A stretch of DNA of 64,000 nucleotides from Eumeta japonica (Eukaryota; Arthropoda; Insecta; Lepidoptera; Psychidae): contig BGZK01001335.1 in the NCBI GenBank assembly GCA_005406025.1, forward strand, positions 62,001 to 126,000, given 5' to 3'. This document shows positions 1 to 11,700 of this stretch, one piece after another. Below the pieces are notes generated by a model that had not been told where the DNA came from, did no database searches, and saw only the letters and a program-made list of their open reading frames with translations. The number at the start of each line of letters is the position of its first letter. The first letter of the stretch is position 1. A program made the position numbers and the translations under genes.

Positions 1-1519
1 TTGAATTTAAAACTCGACTATTGGATGTCACATGAAAAATATGTTGTGTGTAGTATAAAAGGATGTGAATAAATTTGAACGCGAGAACTTGTCGCCCAAT
101 TCGCATTTGCTTAAATAAGTTTTCTTGTTTAAAGAATAGTGTGGTTTTTTTTCTTGGCTTTGTCTGATTTATTCCTCAACACATGCATTTGATATAGAAA
201 ACGGCGCTGTCGTGGTGCAAAGAAGGTGCCGGATATGTAACTTGGCTCGCTTGTCACACCAAATCGATAATACTGTTACAACACACTAACAAACACCATT
301 CAGAATTAATGAGATTTTGATTCTCTAACACCACAGTTACAATATTGTTGAATATACAAGACACTCGTTATTTATTTATCTTATTTAAAATATATACTTT
401 TTTAAAGTTATACTTCTTTAGGCGCGTTATGAAAAAATAATAAGAGTGAAATCTTAAGATGTGCGCGCATCAGTGTAACACAAAATTAACAGGTTGATGC
501 TGGCCGCTAAACCGCTCATCAAGCTACCAACAAAACAGAAATGAAACCTCTATCAGTCGCGCATGTTGGCACGCTCGTCGCCTCTGATCACTGTATTCAT
601 GTTTATAACATTTATCCACATGTATCTAGTTTCTACATTCACAACACATGTTTTAATTTCCTACAAATGTGAGTTATATATGTGCTAATAAATTATAATC
701 AGTAGTGATTTAAATTGAATATTTTGATTAATATTATTTACTATTCGTAAATATTAGTGAAAAAAAATGTGCTTATATACTTTTTTAAGTGCTCCAATGT
801 AATTGAGGTTAACTATCCGTATGTATTATTTATTTATATAAATTACAATATTATTATTTAATATAATTAATACTAAATACATTTATATTATTATTATTAA
901 ATATTTATAATTGGTTATTTAACATTTACAAAATAAAGAAATTAATTTAATAAAACATTTAATATATAATTTGTGAAAAAATTAAAATAGAACAGCAAAT
1001 TAAAATATTAATTTTTAATGTTTATTATTAAATTGAATAAATAATATATATCTATAAAAAGAAATAAACAAATTTAATAAAAACTTATTGATAAAAATGA
1101 AAAGTGAATATTAAATTAAGAAAATAATAAATATTTGAAAAATGAATAAACGTAAATTTATTTTTTAATTCATTATTAAATTAATCAATGCAATTAGCTA
1201 TTTATTAATTAATTTTTATTTATTGTCATTAATTATTTTCATGCAATTAAAAACTATTTTTCAAGGATGCCAAAGAAGTATAACTTCTCACGCGCATACA
1301 TAAGTACACGCACCCATTTTTTTAGCGATCTCTCATTTCTAAAATTTTTACTCTAATGACTACTTTCACATATTTTGTATCTTTTAATAGTTAATGGGAT
1401 TAGTTCTTTATAAATTATAAATCTGGAAGTTGCTACTTTTCATCAGATTGTGGACGCAGGTTTCTAAAATAAAAAAAAGACAAATAAATAAATAAAAATA
1501 TTAGGCGAATCTCTTCAAT
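1..1519. other. AT-rich intergenic DNA, no gene seen
   Basis: No coding region or RNA gene is recognisable. From about 690 to 1260 the sequence is almost pure A and T with many TTAAT/ATTAA runs. A patch near 460 to 600 is richer in G and C but shows no open frame of note. I looked here for the missing first exon of the downstream P450 (a hydrophobic N-terminus followed by a proline-rich hinge) and did not find it. A left LTR for the Copia element would be expected between about 1260 and 1510, but no matching right LTR was found, so none is annotated. Confidence 0.6.
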
Positions 1520-2250
1520 ATGACGTCAACGTTTAGTGCTTCAAGGTTTGAGCTTCTGGGCAAAGAAACTATGAAGCATGGAAGATTCATGTACAGACGT
1601 TATTGATAAAAGCTGATATGTGGAAATATGTTAATGGTTTCAAGCTGATTCCTGACTTTGTTCAAGGTAAAGATGAGAATGTGGAAGAACAAAATCAATG
1701 GATTAAAGCTGAGAGTAAAGATAAATCACAATTGATATTAGCTATTAGTTCTAAGGAATTACAGCATGTTCGTGGATGCAATACTTCCGGTGAAGTTTGG
1801 GTGAAACTTGCGGCAGTATATGCATCAAAAGAAAATGCAAGAAAAGCTTTACTACTTATACAACTAATGCTTCATAAGATGTCAGAGATCATATAATCAA
1901 ATCCTTTGATATAGTTGATCGGCTTAACGCTATGCATACTGAAGTAAATCAAAATTTACATACTGCAATGTCGTTATATAGTCTTCCTGATAGTTGTGAA
2001 AGCTTCAAATGTGCTATGGAATCACGTGACAAGCCGTTAAATGTGAGGTTCTTAAATTGAAGATACTTGAGAAGAGCGAAATAGGATAGCAGTCAGTAGA
2101 TGAGATAGCTGGAAGTTTCGGAAGTGGAAATCAATGTAATAATAACAACAATAACAAATTTTTAGAGAATATTGTTATAAATGAGGAAAGAAAGGACACT
2201 AGTCACCAGATTGTCCATTGAAAAAAATAAAGTCAGATGTCAGAAGAAAT
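1520..2250 (+). pseudogene. Copia gag remnant (UBN2-like capsid, zinc-knuckle trace)
   Basis: The first ATG at 1520 starts MTSTFSASRFELLGKE, then a shift in frame leads into NYEAWKIHVQTLLIKADMW and KYVNG, the typical start of Copia gag (DUF4219/UBN2 region). A 97-codon open piece (1603-1896) continues the capsid domain. Near 2185-2230 a GH...DCPLKK trace looks like the end of a CCHC zinc knuckle. The frame is broken at least twice. No LTR or primer-binding site was firmly identified upstream. Confidence 0.8.
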
Positions 2251-2329
2251 GGACAAGATAGACAATATGTACAAGCAGGTGATGGTACTTTAGCTGTACA
2301 TCATACTGAATCTGGTGGTAGTACACCAA

Positions 2330-5150
2330 GTTATCGACTATGAATCCTTGATAGTGGTGTTATTACATATTTATGTGCTAATGAAAAAAATATTTAAGTG
2401 TTTCGATGGTACAACTACTAGAAAGATCAATTTGGCTAATCAAGCCAGTAGTGAAATTAAAGGAAAAGGGAACTGTGAACTTGTCAGTTAGTCACGGTAA
2501 AGAAGAAAGGTCAGCAGATTTCTCAAATACGTTATTTGTGCCGGATTTAAGATCAAACCTAGTTTCCGTTTCCAAAATCATCAATAAGAATTATGATACA
2601 TTGTTCTGAAAGGATTCAGCAATGATTATGGACATGGACGAAAATATTAAACTCATTAAATTGGTTGCTGTAACGCGTGGCAATCTTTGTTATGTGCAAG
2701 AATTAAATGTCGAAGTTGATACTGTTAAAGATAAAGGTCGGGTCATTTGAATGCTAATGATCTAGCCCGGGTCATTGATTGAACAACTAAAGATAAAATA
2801 ACTTCAAAACAGTTGACATGTTTATCAAAGTGTAAAATATGTCTACGAGGCTTACCTCGTGACAAGACTACCAATTTTCAACAAGTGAACGACAGAGTTG
2901 AGAAATCCATGAAATAGTACATACGGATATTGTTGGACCATTTAGAACACAATAAACGAATGTTGCTAAATATTTTATCACGTTTATTGATGATCAGTCT
3001 CGATAGTGTGAAATATTTTTTTTTAAACATAAAAGTGGAGCTTATAAGCATTTAAAATATATCATCTTAAGTAGAACGTGTAACAGGACAGAAAATCAAA
3101 TATCTTCAAAGCGGTAATGGTAAGGAGTAATATTGTAATATTGAGATGGATACTTTTCAAAGAAATCAAGGCATTCAGCGTCGATTAACCGTTATAAAAA
3201 AAAACCTCAGCAAAATGGTATTGCTGAACGTTTTAATCGAACTTTAGTTGATATGGCTCGTTTTTTTCTACTTCAATCAGAGTTATCACATATGTTTAGA
3301 CTGATGCAATAGCTACAGTATGCTACATAAGAAACAGATGTTCTTCAAGAAGTATCAACAGCGATACACCTTATCAAAGATGGTTCAACAAAAATAAGAT
3401 GTCTCAACTATTTACGATTATTACGATATTTATTGGATTTACTGTATGTGTTCTAGATAAATATATAATGAAAGATAAATTATTTGATAGATCATTCAAG
3501 GGAATATTTGTAAGTTATTCACGTAAAACAAAAGGATATAGGATTTGATTATCAGAAAAGAGTAAATATATTATTTCTCGTGATGTTAAATAAAATGAAG
3601 ATAATATTACTACAATTTTAAAGAATAAAGTAGTTGAGTTGCTGACTGGTAATGATTCTTGGGTTGAACTGGTAACCAAATCTGAAAATAGAAATTGATA
3701 GAAAATCCAGTTCAACCATCTGAACAGAATCGAAAAGGTGAGGACAAAAGAGAAGAACAAAGATCATTGGATACTGAACCTGAGATCAATTAAACGCCTG
3801 AAAGAGTATCAAGAGAAGAAGATAAGGGAAGGGGGGACGAGGAAGCCCAAGATTCATTAAAATTCGTTTGATAAGTTTTGATAAGTCGTCCTAGAAAATT
3901 ATTTTCAACAACAAATATGAGTGATTTTATTTATGATGAAGAAAACACTAATAAATGTACTGGAATAGCTGAAGCAGAATTGGAAGATGACTTAAAATCT
4001 TCAGAAAGTAATGATTAGAACAGAGCTATTTAGTCTGAAGTAATAAGTTTATTAAAAAACAATATCTGGAATATTGTATAATGGCCTCAAGGTCAGAATG
4101 TCATTGGAAGTCGTTTAATATTAACCAATAAATATAAATCAGACGAATCAATCGAAAAAAGAAAAGGTCAAGCTGTTGCAAAAGGTTACAGTCAAGGATA
4201 TGGTGTTGATTATAATCAAACTGTTGCTACAGTTGCGAGAATGGAATTAAAAACTGCATATTTAATGAAACAGTTTATACGAGATTCCAGAAATATTTTC
4301 TGAGACATTATAAACAGTTATCAATGATAATCAAATTTCAGAAGAATTGAAGGTTAAAGCTGAAATTATGCTGAAATGTATAAAAGAAAGATATGATATT
4401 TGTGAATTAAAAAAAGATTTGTATGGACTGAAGCAATCTGGAAAAGAATAGCACGAAGAATTATCGGGAAATTTGAAAAATGTGGGATTCAAACCAACAA
4501 AAGCAGAGAGTTGTTTGTTTATGCTGTAGGTAAAAATAATATTTAAGTATTATTAGATTACGTTGATGACATTTTAATTGTTTATAAGGATACTAGTTGG
4601 ATTGAAGAAATTAAACGCAAACTGCAGGATTATTTTAAAATCAAGGACCTAGGTCCAGTAAAACAAACTTTAGGATTAGAAATTAATCAAACGGATAAGT
4701 ACATTTATATGAATTAGACCAGATATATTATTTATTTAAAATGAATGAATGTAATCCAACGAAAACACCAGAACAATTACAAAACAAAAATATTCTGCAG
4801 AAAAAAAAGAAGTAATTGATAATTTACAGAGAGGTTATTGGAAAATTAATGTACTTAGTTGTTGAAACTAGACCAGACATTGCCAATACAGTATCAAGAT
4901 TAGCTCAATTTGTTGACAAACCGAGTCAACAAGATTGAAAAACAGCTAAATGAGTATTAAGATATTTGTCTGGAACGAAAAGTCTTGGAATATTGTACTG
5001 AACAAAATAAACCGATGCATGGTTTCAAATTCCCGTTAGATTCTCACAAAAGTAAACATTATAAAGAAATAGATTATTGAATTCAAACATCATCAATTGC
5101 AATTTTATCACTAAATGACCATTATTTACGGTGGTGTACAACTTGCCAAT
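2330..5150 (+). pseudogene. Copia pol remnant (protease, integrase, RT, RNase H)
   Basis: Protease: an ILDSG motif near 2345, with the usual preceding Trp changed to a stop. Integrase: pre-integrase CKICLRGLP near 2838, HTDIVGPF near 2920, FIDDQSR near 2982 and QQNGIAERFNRTL near 3210, which together carry the D, D and E positions. Reverse transcriptase (RVT_2 type): GSRLILTNKYK and the GQAVAKGYSQGYGVDY block near 4110-4210, DLYGLKQSG near 4418 and the catalytic YVDDILIVY near 4559. The segment KLMYLVVETRPDIANTVSRL near 4845 and VLRYLSGTKSL near 4950 lead into RNase H, of which only a trace is left. In-frame stops and shifts occur throughout. Confidence 0.9.
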
Positions 5151-5204
5151 ATCAAACTTGAGTAAAGAATACCTAATCACTTTGGTATACCCCTCGTATA
5201 CCAT

Positions 5205-5425
5205 TAAGCTGTGGTGTCTTATTGGTTAAGGGCGTTACCTTCGAGTCAGCAAGTAGCAGGTTCGAACTTTACTAAGAGCGAATTAATCAATACATTAGTT
5301 TGAATGACGTCAAGCCTCCAGTTCCGTATCTCGGAGAGACCGCTGGGCTTGAATGTTATCATCACATTTGTGACCACGGCAGCTGATAGCCACCAAAGCT
5401 CTAGGAATTAAATAAAAAAATACAC
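5205..5425 (+). mobile_element. tRNA-derived SINE
   Basis: The head has a polymerase III A-box-like segment (TTATTGGTTAAGG near 5218) and a good B-box (GGTTCGAAC near 5260) at tRNA-like spacing. The head is followed by an unrelated body of about 130 bases and an A-rich 3' end (AAATAAAAAAATACACAC). This is the layout of an insect tRNA-derived SINE. It sits between the dead Copia element and the first visible P450 exon. Confidence 0.7.
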
Positions 5426-5576
5426 ACATGCAAAATAAATACTAATCAATTATTTATAATTTAAACTATTTGTTTCCATGACTCTAATTATGGTAACTGA
5501 TTGAAATGTTGATGAAGGGATATAATAAGCAATTAAATGTCTTATAATGATTTTTTGTATCAAATTTTCGTAAAAG

Positions 5577-5781
5577 ATGTATATACTAGATAGATTAACA
5601 ATTTTATCGCAAAACAGATACATTGGCGTTTCTGAAGGTATGTCAGCCGTAATTCTCGTGAGAGATCCGGAAATAATCAAATCGATCACAGTAAAAGATT
5701 TCGATCATTTTACTGACCACAGAGAATATTTTAGCGAAGATGTAGATCCTTTGTATGGCGGAAGTCTTTTGATGATGACAG
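5577..5781 (+). CDS. P450 first visible exon (5' edge uncertain)
   Basis: Encodes SQNRYIGVSEG, then ILVRDPEIIKSITVKDFDHF and TDHREYF, ending in LLMMTG, the substrate-recognition and beta-1 region that follows the hinge in CYP9 proteins. The donor is G|GTATAG after 5781. A stop codon at 5571-5573 in this frame means the exon starts after that; AG acceptors end at 5576, 5589, 5593 and 5617. The stretch before RYIG (MYILDRLTIL) fits family expectation poorly, so the acceptor may be at 5617, or this edge may be damaged. An N-terminal exon should lie upstream. Confidence 0.8.
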
Positions 5782-8700
5782 GTATAGTGATGATAAAAAT
5801 TAATTGATGAGTTATGATGGAAAATCGCTTGCTTCATCTATTTTTAAAAATTAGGTGAAAAGTGGCGGCGCATGAGAGCTGCCCTGAGCCCGGCATTCAC
5901 CGGGTCTAGAGTAAGAAAAATGGTGCCTTTCATAGACGCGATAAGCACGAATATCGTTGGGTATTTGCACAAGCAGATAAAAACTGAAGGTTAATATACG
6001 CTATTATAAATTGTTTTTTTTTTTATTTTGAGAACTAATACCAAATAACGAGTGAAATAATATTTGCCTCATTCATTATCGATTTTTTTTCAAGTATTAA
6101 TAAACATTAAAAAAATTATAAAGCACGTGCTTTCAGTTCTAAAATTAATATTCGACTTGAAAGACTTTTCTTCGTTTTCCACATGAAACTAATTTTTGAC
6201 GGAAAAATTCGTATTAATATTAAAAAACGGGAAAATGATTTTGCCATATTTATTGTTTTACGTCCTCACTATCTGCTAATTTTTAATGAAAATTAATGGT
6301 GCGACAACATTTAATAATGAATTACATAAGAATAATTTCCTATGGGTCTCTATACATTAATGATATTTATCACAAGACGTGTCTCAAGAGAAATTATAAG
6401 ATACAATTAATTTTAAAAGAATATTTTACGTGGCAATGCTTGCTCAATATTTTCTCTACCTATCAATACGGAGTATTTATAGGTACAGAAAATATTAAGC
6501 ACGCTGCGCAAACTCATGTATGTATATTATATCTAAATATCGTTCAAATGGGTTTCATAAAAATGCGTTTTGAGATTAATATATCTTACCCGTGCCTCGT
6601 TTTTGATTGACTTCTCGTATTAACAAATTTTAAATATTTGTTAAATGCTCTCTTTCATATACCCTCGTCAAAAAAAACTAGCAAAATGTACAAGTGATTA
6701 ACTTTTTGCAGATAATATAAGTGACGAGATTGATGTTGAAGATTTGATGACTCGTTACTCAAATGACGTCATAGCGTCCACAGCTTTCGGTTTAGAAGTA
6801 AACTCGTTGGTGGACAAATCGAATGAATTCTACGTTACGGGACAAAAGCTATCGAGTTTCACTTTTTGGGACTACGTCAATATGATGATAGTGAGCTATT
6901 TTCCCAACGTAGCGAAGGTAATTTTTAATGCAATCTATTAACTTCGTCGTTAGGTGATCTATCAGATGAAAAAAACCAGTGAATCCACTCGGTAGTGCAA
7001 ATGCAGCTGCAGGGCCAGCGGTAAAATACAAGCATTAGCTTTGTATGTGCACGTGTACTCGCCATTGTTTAAACTTATACTACATTGACATAACTATCAT
7101 CGCACGAGTTTTGCATTCGTAAGAACCTACGAAAATGTGCTTAGACACGTCATGTGTGAAAGCTCTGAAGGCTTTATCGCAAGCTGCAGGATGGACCCGT
7201 CCAGGAAATTGGATAGTTAGAGAATTACTCTCCGTTTTGTAATACTCTCTGACGTGTCTCCCGTCAATGAAACTGGTTTTTGATATTCAATATTAGGTAT
7301 TTATTCATATATTACCTTATAATTGAAAACAAATAGATATCAATAATTTACGATTGCAAAGATCTAGAATCTTAAAATTTAGAAAAGGATTTTTTGTTTC
7401 ATCATCGCTTCCTTAATATCCATTTGAGATACAAACTCCATATGTAAATGTGTATTTATTTATATATATACAACGAAACATTTACTAATGCTACCATTTG
7501 AACAAGAACTGTTGAAAATTGTTGCATAATAAAAATAATAAAAAGCATCAAAATACCAGATATCGTGATTCTCTAAAGGATTTGATAAAACTGAAAAGAA
7601 ATAGCGCATGCTTGTAAGAATAAAATAACGAAAGCGTAAAATGTAAGTGTTTATTAGTTGAGTAATTACACATTGATTATAACATGTCTTCTTTACAATC
7701 GAAACTGCAAACGCAAGCCTGTGTTTTGTAAGAATTCAGTTTTAATTCAATAAACTGTAGGAAGTATGAAGGCGTTATTATTTTAAATAATATTTCTTTG
7801 CTTTGAGTTTCGTATTAAGAACATGGTGAACGACGTTTTAAAAAAAAGGTTTTTCAGTATGGTAATTTCGACATTAATTCGACATAATAATAAATTCGAC
7901 AAGAAAGTTCGTTTCTTATAAGATGCGAAAACTATAAAATGTCGCTTAATGGATCGATTACCTATTAAAAAAAAAAAATGAAACAGGTTTACTGAACTAT
8001 TTAAAAACTCTACTAAACGTTTTTACACAAGTATTAAGGGTTTTATGAGCATCAAAAATAAAATAAAAAATGTATCCGAAAAGAAACCGGTCCTATCGGC
8101 TCCATTTCTAACATTATTTGGGAGCGTTTTATTTAAGTTTTTGCCCGAGTTCTGTAATAGAGGTCTCACAACCGCAAAAAACGGACAAAGCGCACGAGAA
8201 ATAAAGTACAATAGAAAACCTGAAGGATGCTCTAGCGAAAGTTGGGCAAATAGCCAAGGCTATTGATATTGAGGCATAAAAATCAAATATACGGGATCGC
8301 TACACAAAATATGTTTTTTGAATAAAGCTTACGTTACAGTAATATCATTTATCTAAAGAAACGATGAATCACAGGCGTTCATATTACAGAAGTTCAATTT
8401 GAAACTATACCCGGAGAATACCGTTGAATTCTTCAAAAAGAATAGTAAAGGAGACGATGGAATATAGAGAGAAGAACAATGTCGTACGCCATGATATGAT
8501 ACATTTGCTGATGAAAGCCGCCAAAGGTATCCCATTTCGTCTACGAGCATGCGAATTGAATACGCGTATAAGCTTAAAAGAACCGACACGTACAGAGAAC
8601 ATTGTATTCGCTGACACAAACATTTGACAGCTATAAGTTGAACCAGTAATACAATATTAATGTATTTGATCAAACCTATTCTTTTGTTTAATAATAAAAA

Positions 8701-11700
8701 GAATATTTATTGTTCGTATTGGAATTGGTTTAAATACATATTTTTAAAACTTATAATGAAATTAATTTTTCTTTTTGGATTTATCTTTACATTTTCTGCT
8801 TAATGCATTGACGATTATATTATAGAAATGCAACTTTTTTTTTTCAATTAATAACCAGTATGAGTATATTATTATCTTCAAATTTACACATTTTATAGAA
8901 TGTCTATCAACGGTTTATGTTAAAATGTGTAGAGATAATGGAGTTGTTTACTCTTGAAAATAGGTAATTTTTTCACCTGTCTTATATTTCACCTGTGTAC
9001 TAAGGCGTGAACGAGGGACACCCTTTAACGTGGATGAGCTTTCAGATGAAACTTTCATATAGCTTCATAAAAGTAAAGCAGCGATCATATGGCTGTATTT
9101 TGTTGTTTTTTTAAAATATTTACCATTTAAAGAAAAACCAATAATTAAATTCAATTGAGATGCCAGAACAGTTTTGAGAAATAATATATTTTCTCAACAA
9201 TAATCGAATAAAAATCCATAATTTTAAAATATTTAAAAATTAAGAAATTATTTTTTTTTATTATTATAAAATATCATTAAACTTCTGCTCTCATGAGTTT
9301 GAGTGAACTTTGACAAATAATTTCATCAGATCGTTAGTTAGTAAAAATTGACAGAATTAAATCAGCGATTGAAAAACTCAAAATTCTAATGAAATTCGAA
9401 TTAGACCTTCAAATTGTTTATAACACGGTTTTCAAATTCTATCGCTAAATTTTACATTAATTTATCGAGTTGAACAAATGAATTGTTGAACCCTAATTTA
9501 TTGTGTCCTCTGCTTTAGGATAGTACCTTCGTCATCGCGAGTGTGTTCCACATGTATTGACATTAACTTGTATCTATATGTAAATAACTAGTCATAGTAC
9601 ATAAATTTTAATATCATTTTAGGTACCCTGAAAACAGAGCTCAAACAAAACGACAACGCAGGGTTCGCCACAGCCGAAGAATGCGAATTGAAAACCGATG
9701 AGAATTCTAAAGGTAAAATTAATTAAATATTTAATATATTACTTGTTAGTAATAGATACGCTAGGAGTACAAATAATATGTATGTACGTAGATAGGGACA
9801 GTATTTCTATGATATCAAAAATGATGTACTGTAAGTAGTTAACAATTGACAAATTATTTTTATGAATACTCTCATTGTATCGTTTCGTACCACGATATTG
9901 AAAATGTTACAAAATTAAAACTGTACGTAAAGACATTTTGGAGACTTTGAATTACTTTAGCTAATTTTGATGCGTCTTTGAAAATAAAACATTTTTATAG
10001 GTTTTTCTCTGTTTATCTGTTCTTTTGTGTGATTGTTCAAGTATCATGCAGGAACCATTAAACCAATTTAAACAAAACCTCTTTTATTTAATAGTCTACA
10101 GTTGTACTTAAAAACTGGTGTATGTTTTATTGCATCGGAATGAAGGGGACCAGAGATATATAATAATAAAGAAAGTTTTACAATCATTGCAATATGAGTT
10201 TCCGTTTTGGACAAAGCTAAGTTTAAATTCGACTGTTAATCTTTGCTCAATTTGTTTAACGGTTTGCCTACGAGTATTAACTTTGAAATTGAAATTGTAT
10301 ACAAAAGATGAAATGTAGTCTCTCGGAAAAATATCTATGGCAAACAGTTAGTCAAATAGCATTTCATTATTGTGATTCGGGTACCAAAACTAATTCTTGC
10401 CCAAATAAGAGTTTTCGAAGAGAGCCACCGTCTTTTCAGCATCCAAACATCTTGTTTCTTGCACTTTATCCTTTATTTATGGAAATAAAAAGCTATCACA
10501 AGGCGCGAGGTCGGGAATTTATGGCGAGTGCCTCATTAATTCTGTACCGAGAACTCGTCGAATGATCGGTCATTCGTCTGGCTTCGGTGAGGTGTCATCG
10601 TCTTAAGGAATTCTGCTGAGAGGCCATTTACCTGATGCAGGACGCGTAATGAGTTTTTTCATTACGATTGACATTTACTCTTATTTTATACTTACAATAT
10701 TTTGATGTAGTACAAACCATTCTGGAATTGCTGCCACATCAAAAAATGAAATATCCTTGAAACGTAATCTCTTTGAGTCTCAGCTAACAAATGTTCTTAT
10801 TGGGTAAGTATCCCCAATCTGCTGCCAACGTTGGTCTGCGGTACACCAGGTGGCCACTCGAACTTCTCTTTCCCGATCGATCCAACGAGCAATACGATCC
10901 GTCCATTGCCATTTCTTCTCGCCAAATTTGTAAACTGTGCCGTTTGATCCGGTTCGTCTGCGGATGATGGCGTTTCAGATTTTAGCTCGCAAAGAAAACC
11001 CTCCTCGTATTGTTGTATGAGGTGTTAATTCGCGGAAATCCATAGTAGACGCTTGCTGCAATGCATTAACATGCAGCATGCAACCCACCGCTGACCCTCG
11101 AATCTGCCTCTCCACTACGAATCTCTATCCAAATGATTGAATATTGATTCCAGAGGATTGACAGATATCGAACACCTAAGCAAGTGTTATTTATTATTAT
11201 AATTATCTAATTCCGCCAACTATTAAATTGTTTAGTTCTACGTACGTTTCATGCCAACAAGGCACATCCTCGGAAATTGCCGACAGTCACATCCACCAGG
11301 GTGCAAGGGCGTTAAAACAACCAACACAACCTCGTTAGACAGGCCGCTGTCATGCAATGGTCAAGAGCGACGAAACATTATTAAGACAGCCACAGATCAC
11401 CACCGATAGACATGCTTGTCAAATGTCACAGACTAACCATCACCAACATTACCCAAGTAGTTACAGGCAAGCGTCCAATAATGGCGATTTATAAACGTCA
11501 ATTTGGTCGTTGAGCACATTATTATTATCTTTATGTTTTAAAATTTTTTTAATAATAATTTTCAAATAATAATTTGAAAACTTTATGTAACAATAAAGAT
11601 AAATTACACAATAATAAAAAATCTGGAATTTATAAATTAACTTGTGATGACTGTAAATCAATATATATAGGACAAACCGGACGTTGCTTTGAAAAAAGAT

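Larger units (their letters stand above)
1520..5190 (+). mobile_element. Degenerate Ty1/Copia LTR retrotransposon
   Basis: The order of recognisable protein pieces is gag, aspartic protease, integrase, reverse transcriptase, then RNase H remnant. Integrase before reverse transcriptase is diagnostic of the Copia superfamily. Every domain is interrupted by stop codons and frameshifts, so the copy is dead. The internal region runs about 3.6 kb, a little shorter than a complete Copia internal region, and no pair of LTRs could be recognised, so the ends are approximate. It lies on the same strand as the P450 and ends about 390 bases before the first P450 exon that can be read. It may have inserted in the first intron or replaced the 5' end of that gene. 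Confidence 0.9.

Noticed and set aside
5205..5290. tRNA gene upstream of the P450
   Set aside because: Polymerase III boxes are present but the cloverleaf is not closed and a SINE body with A-rich end follows.
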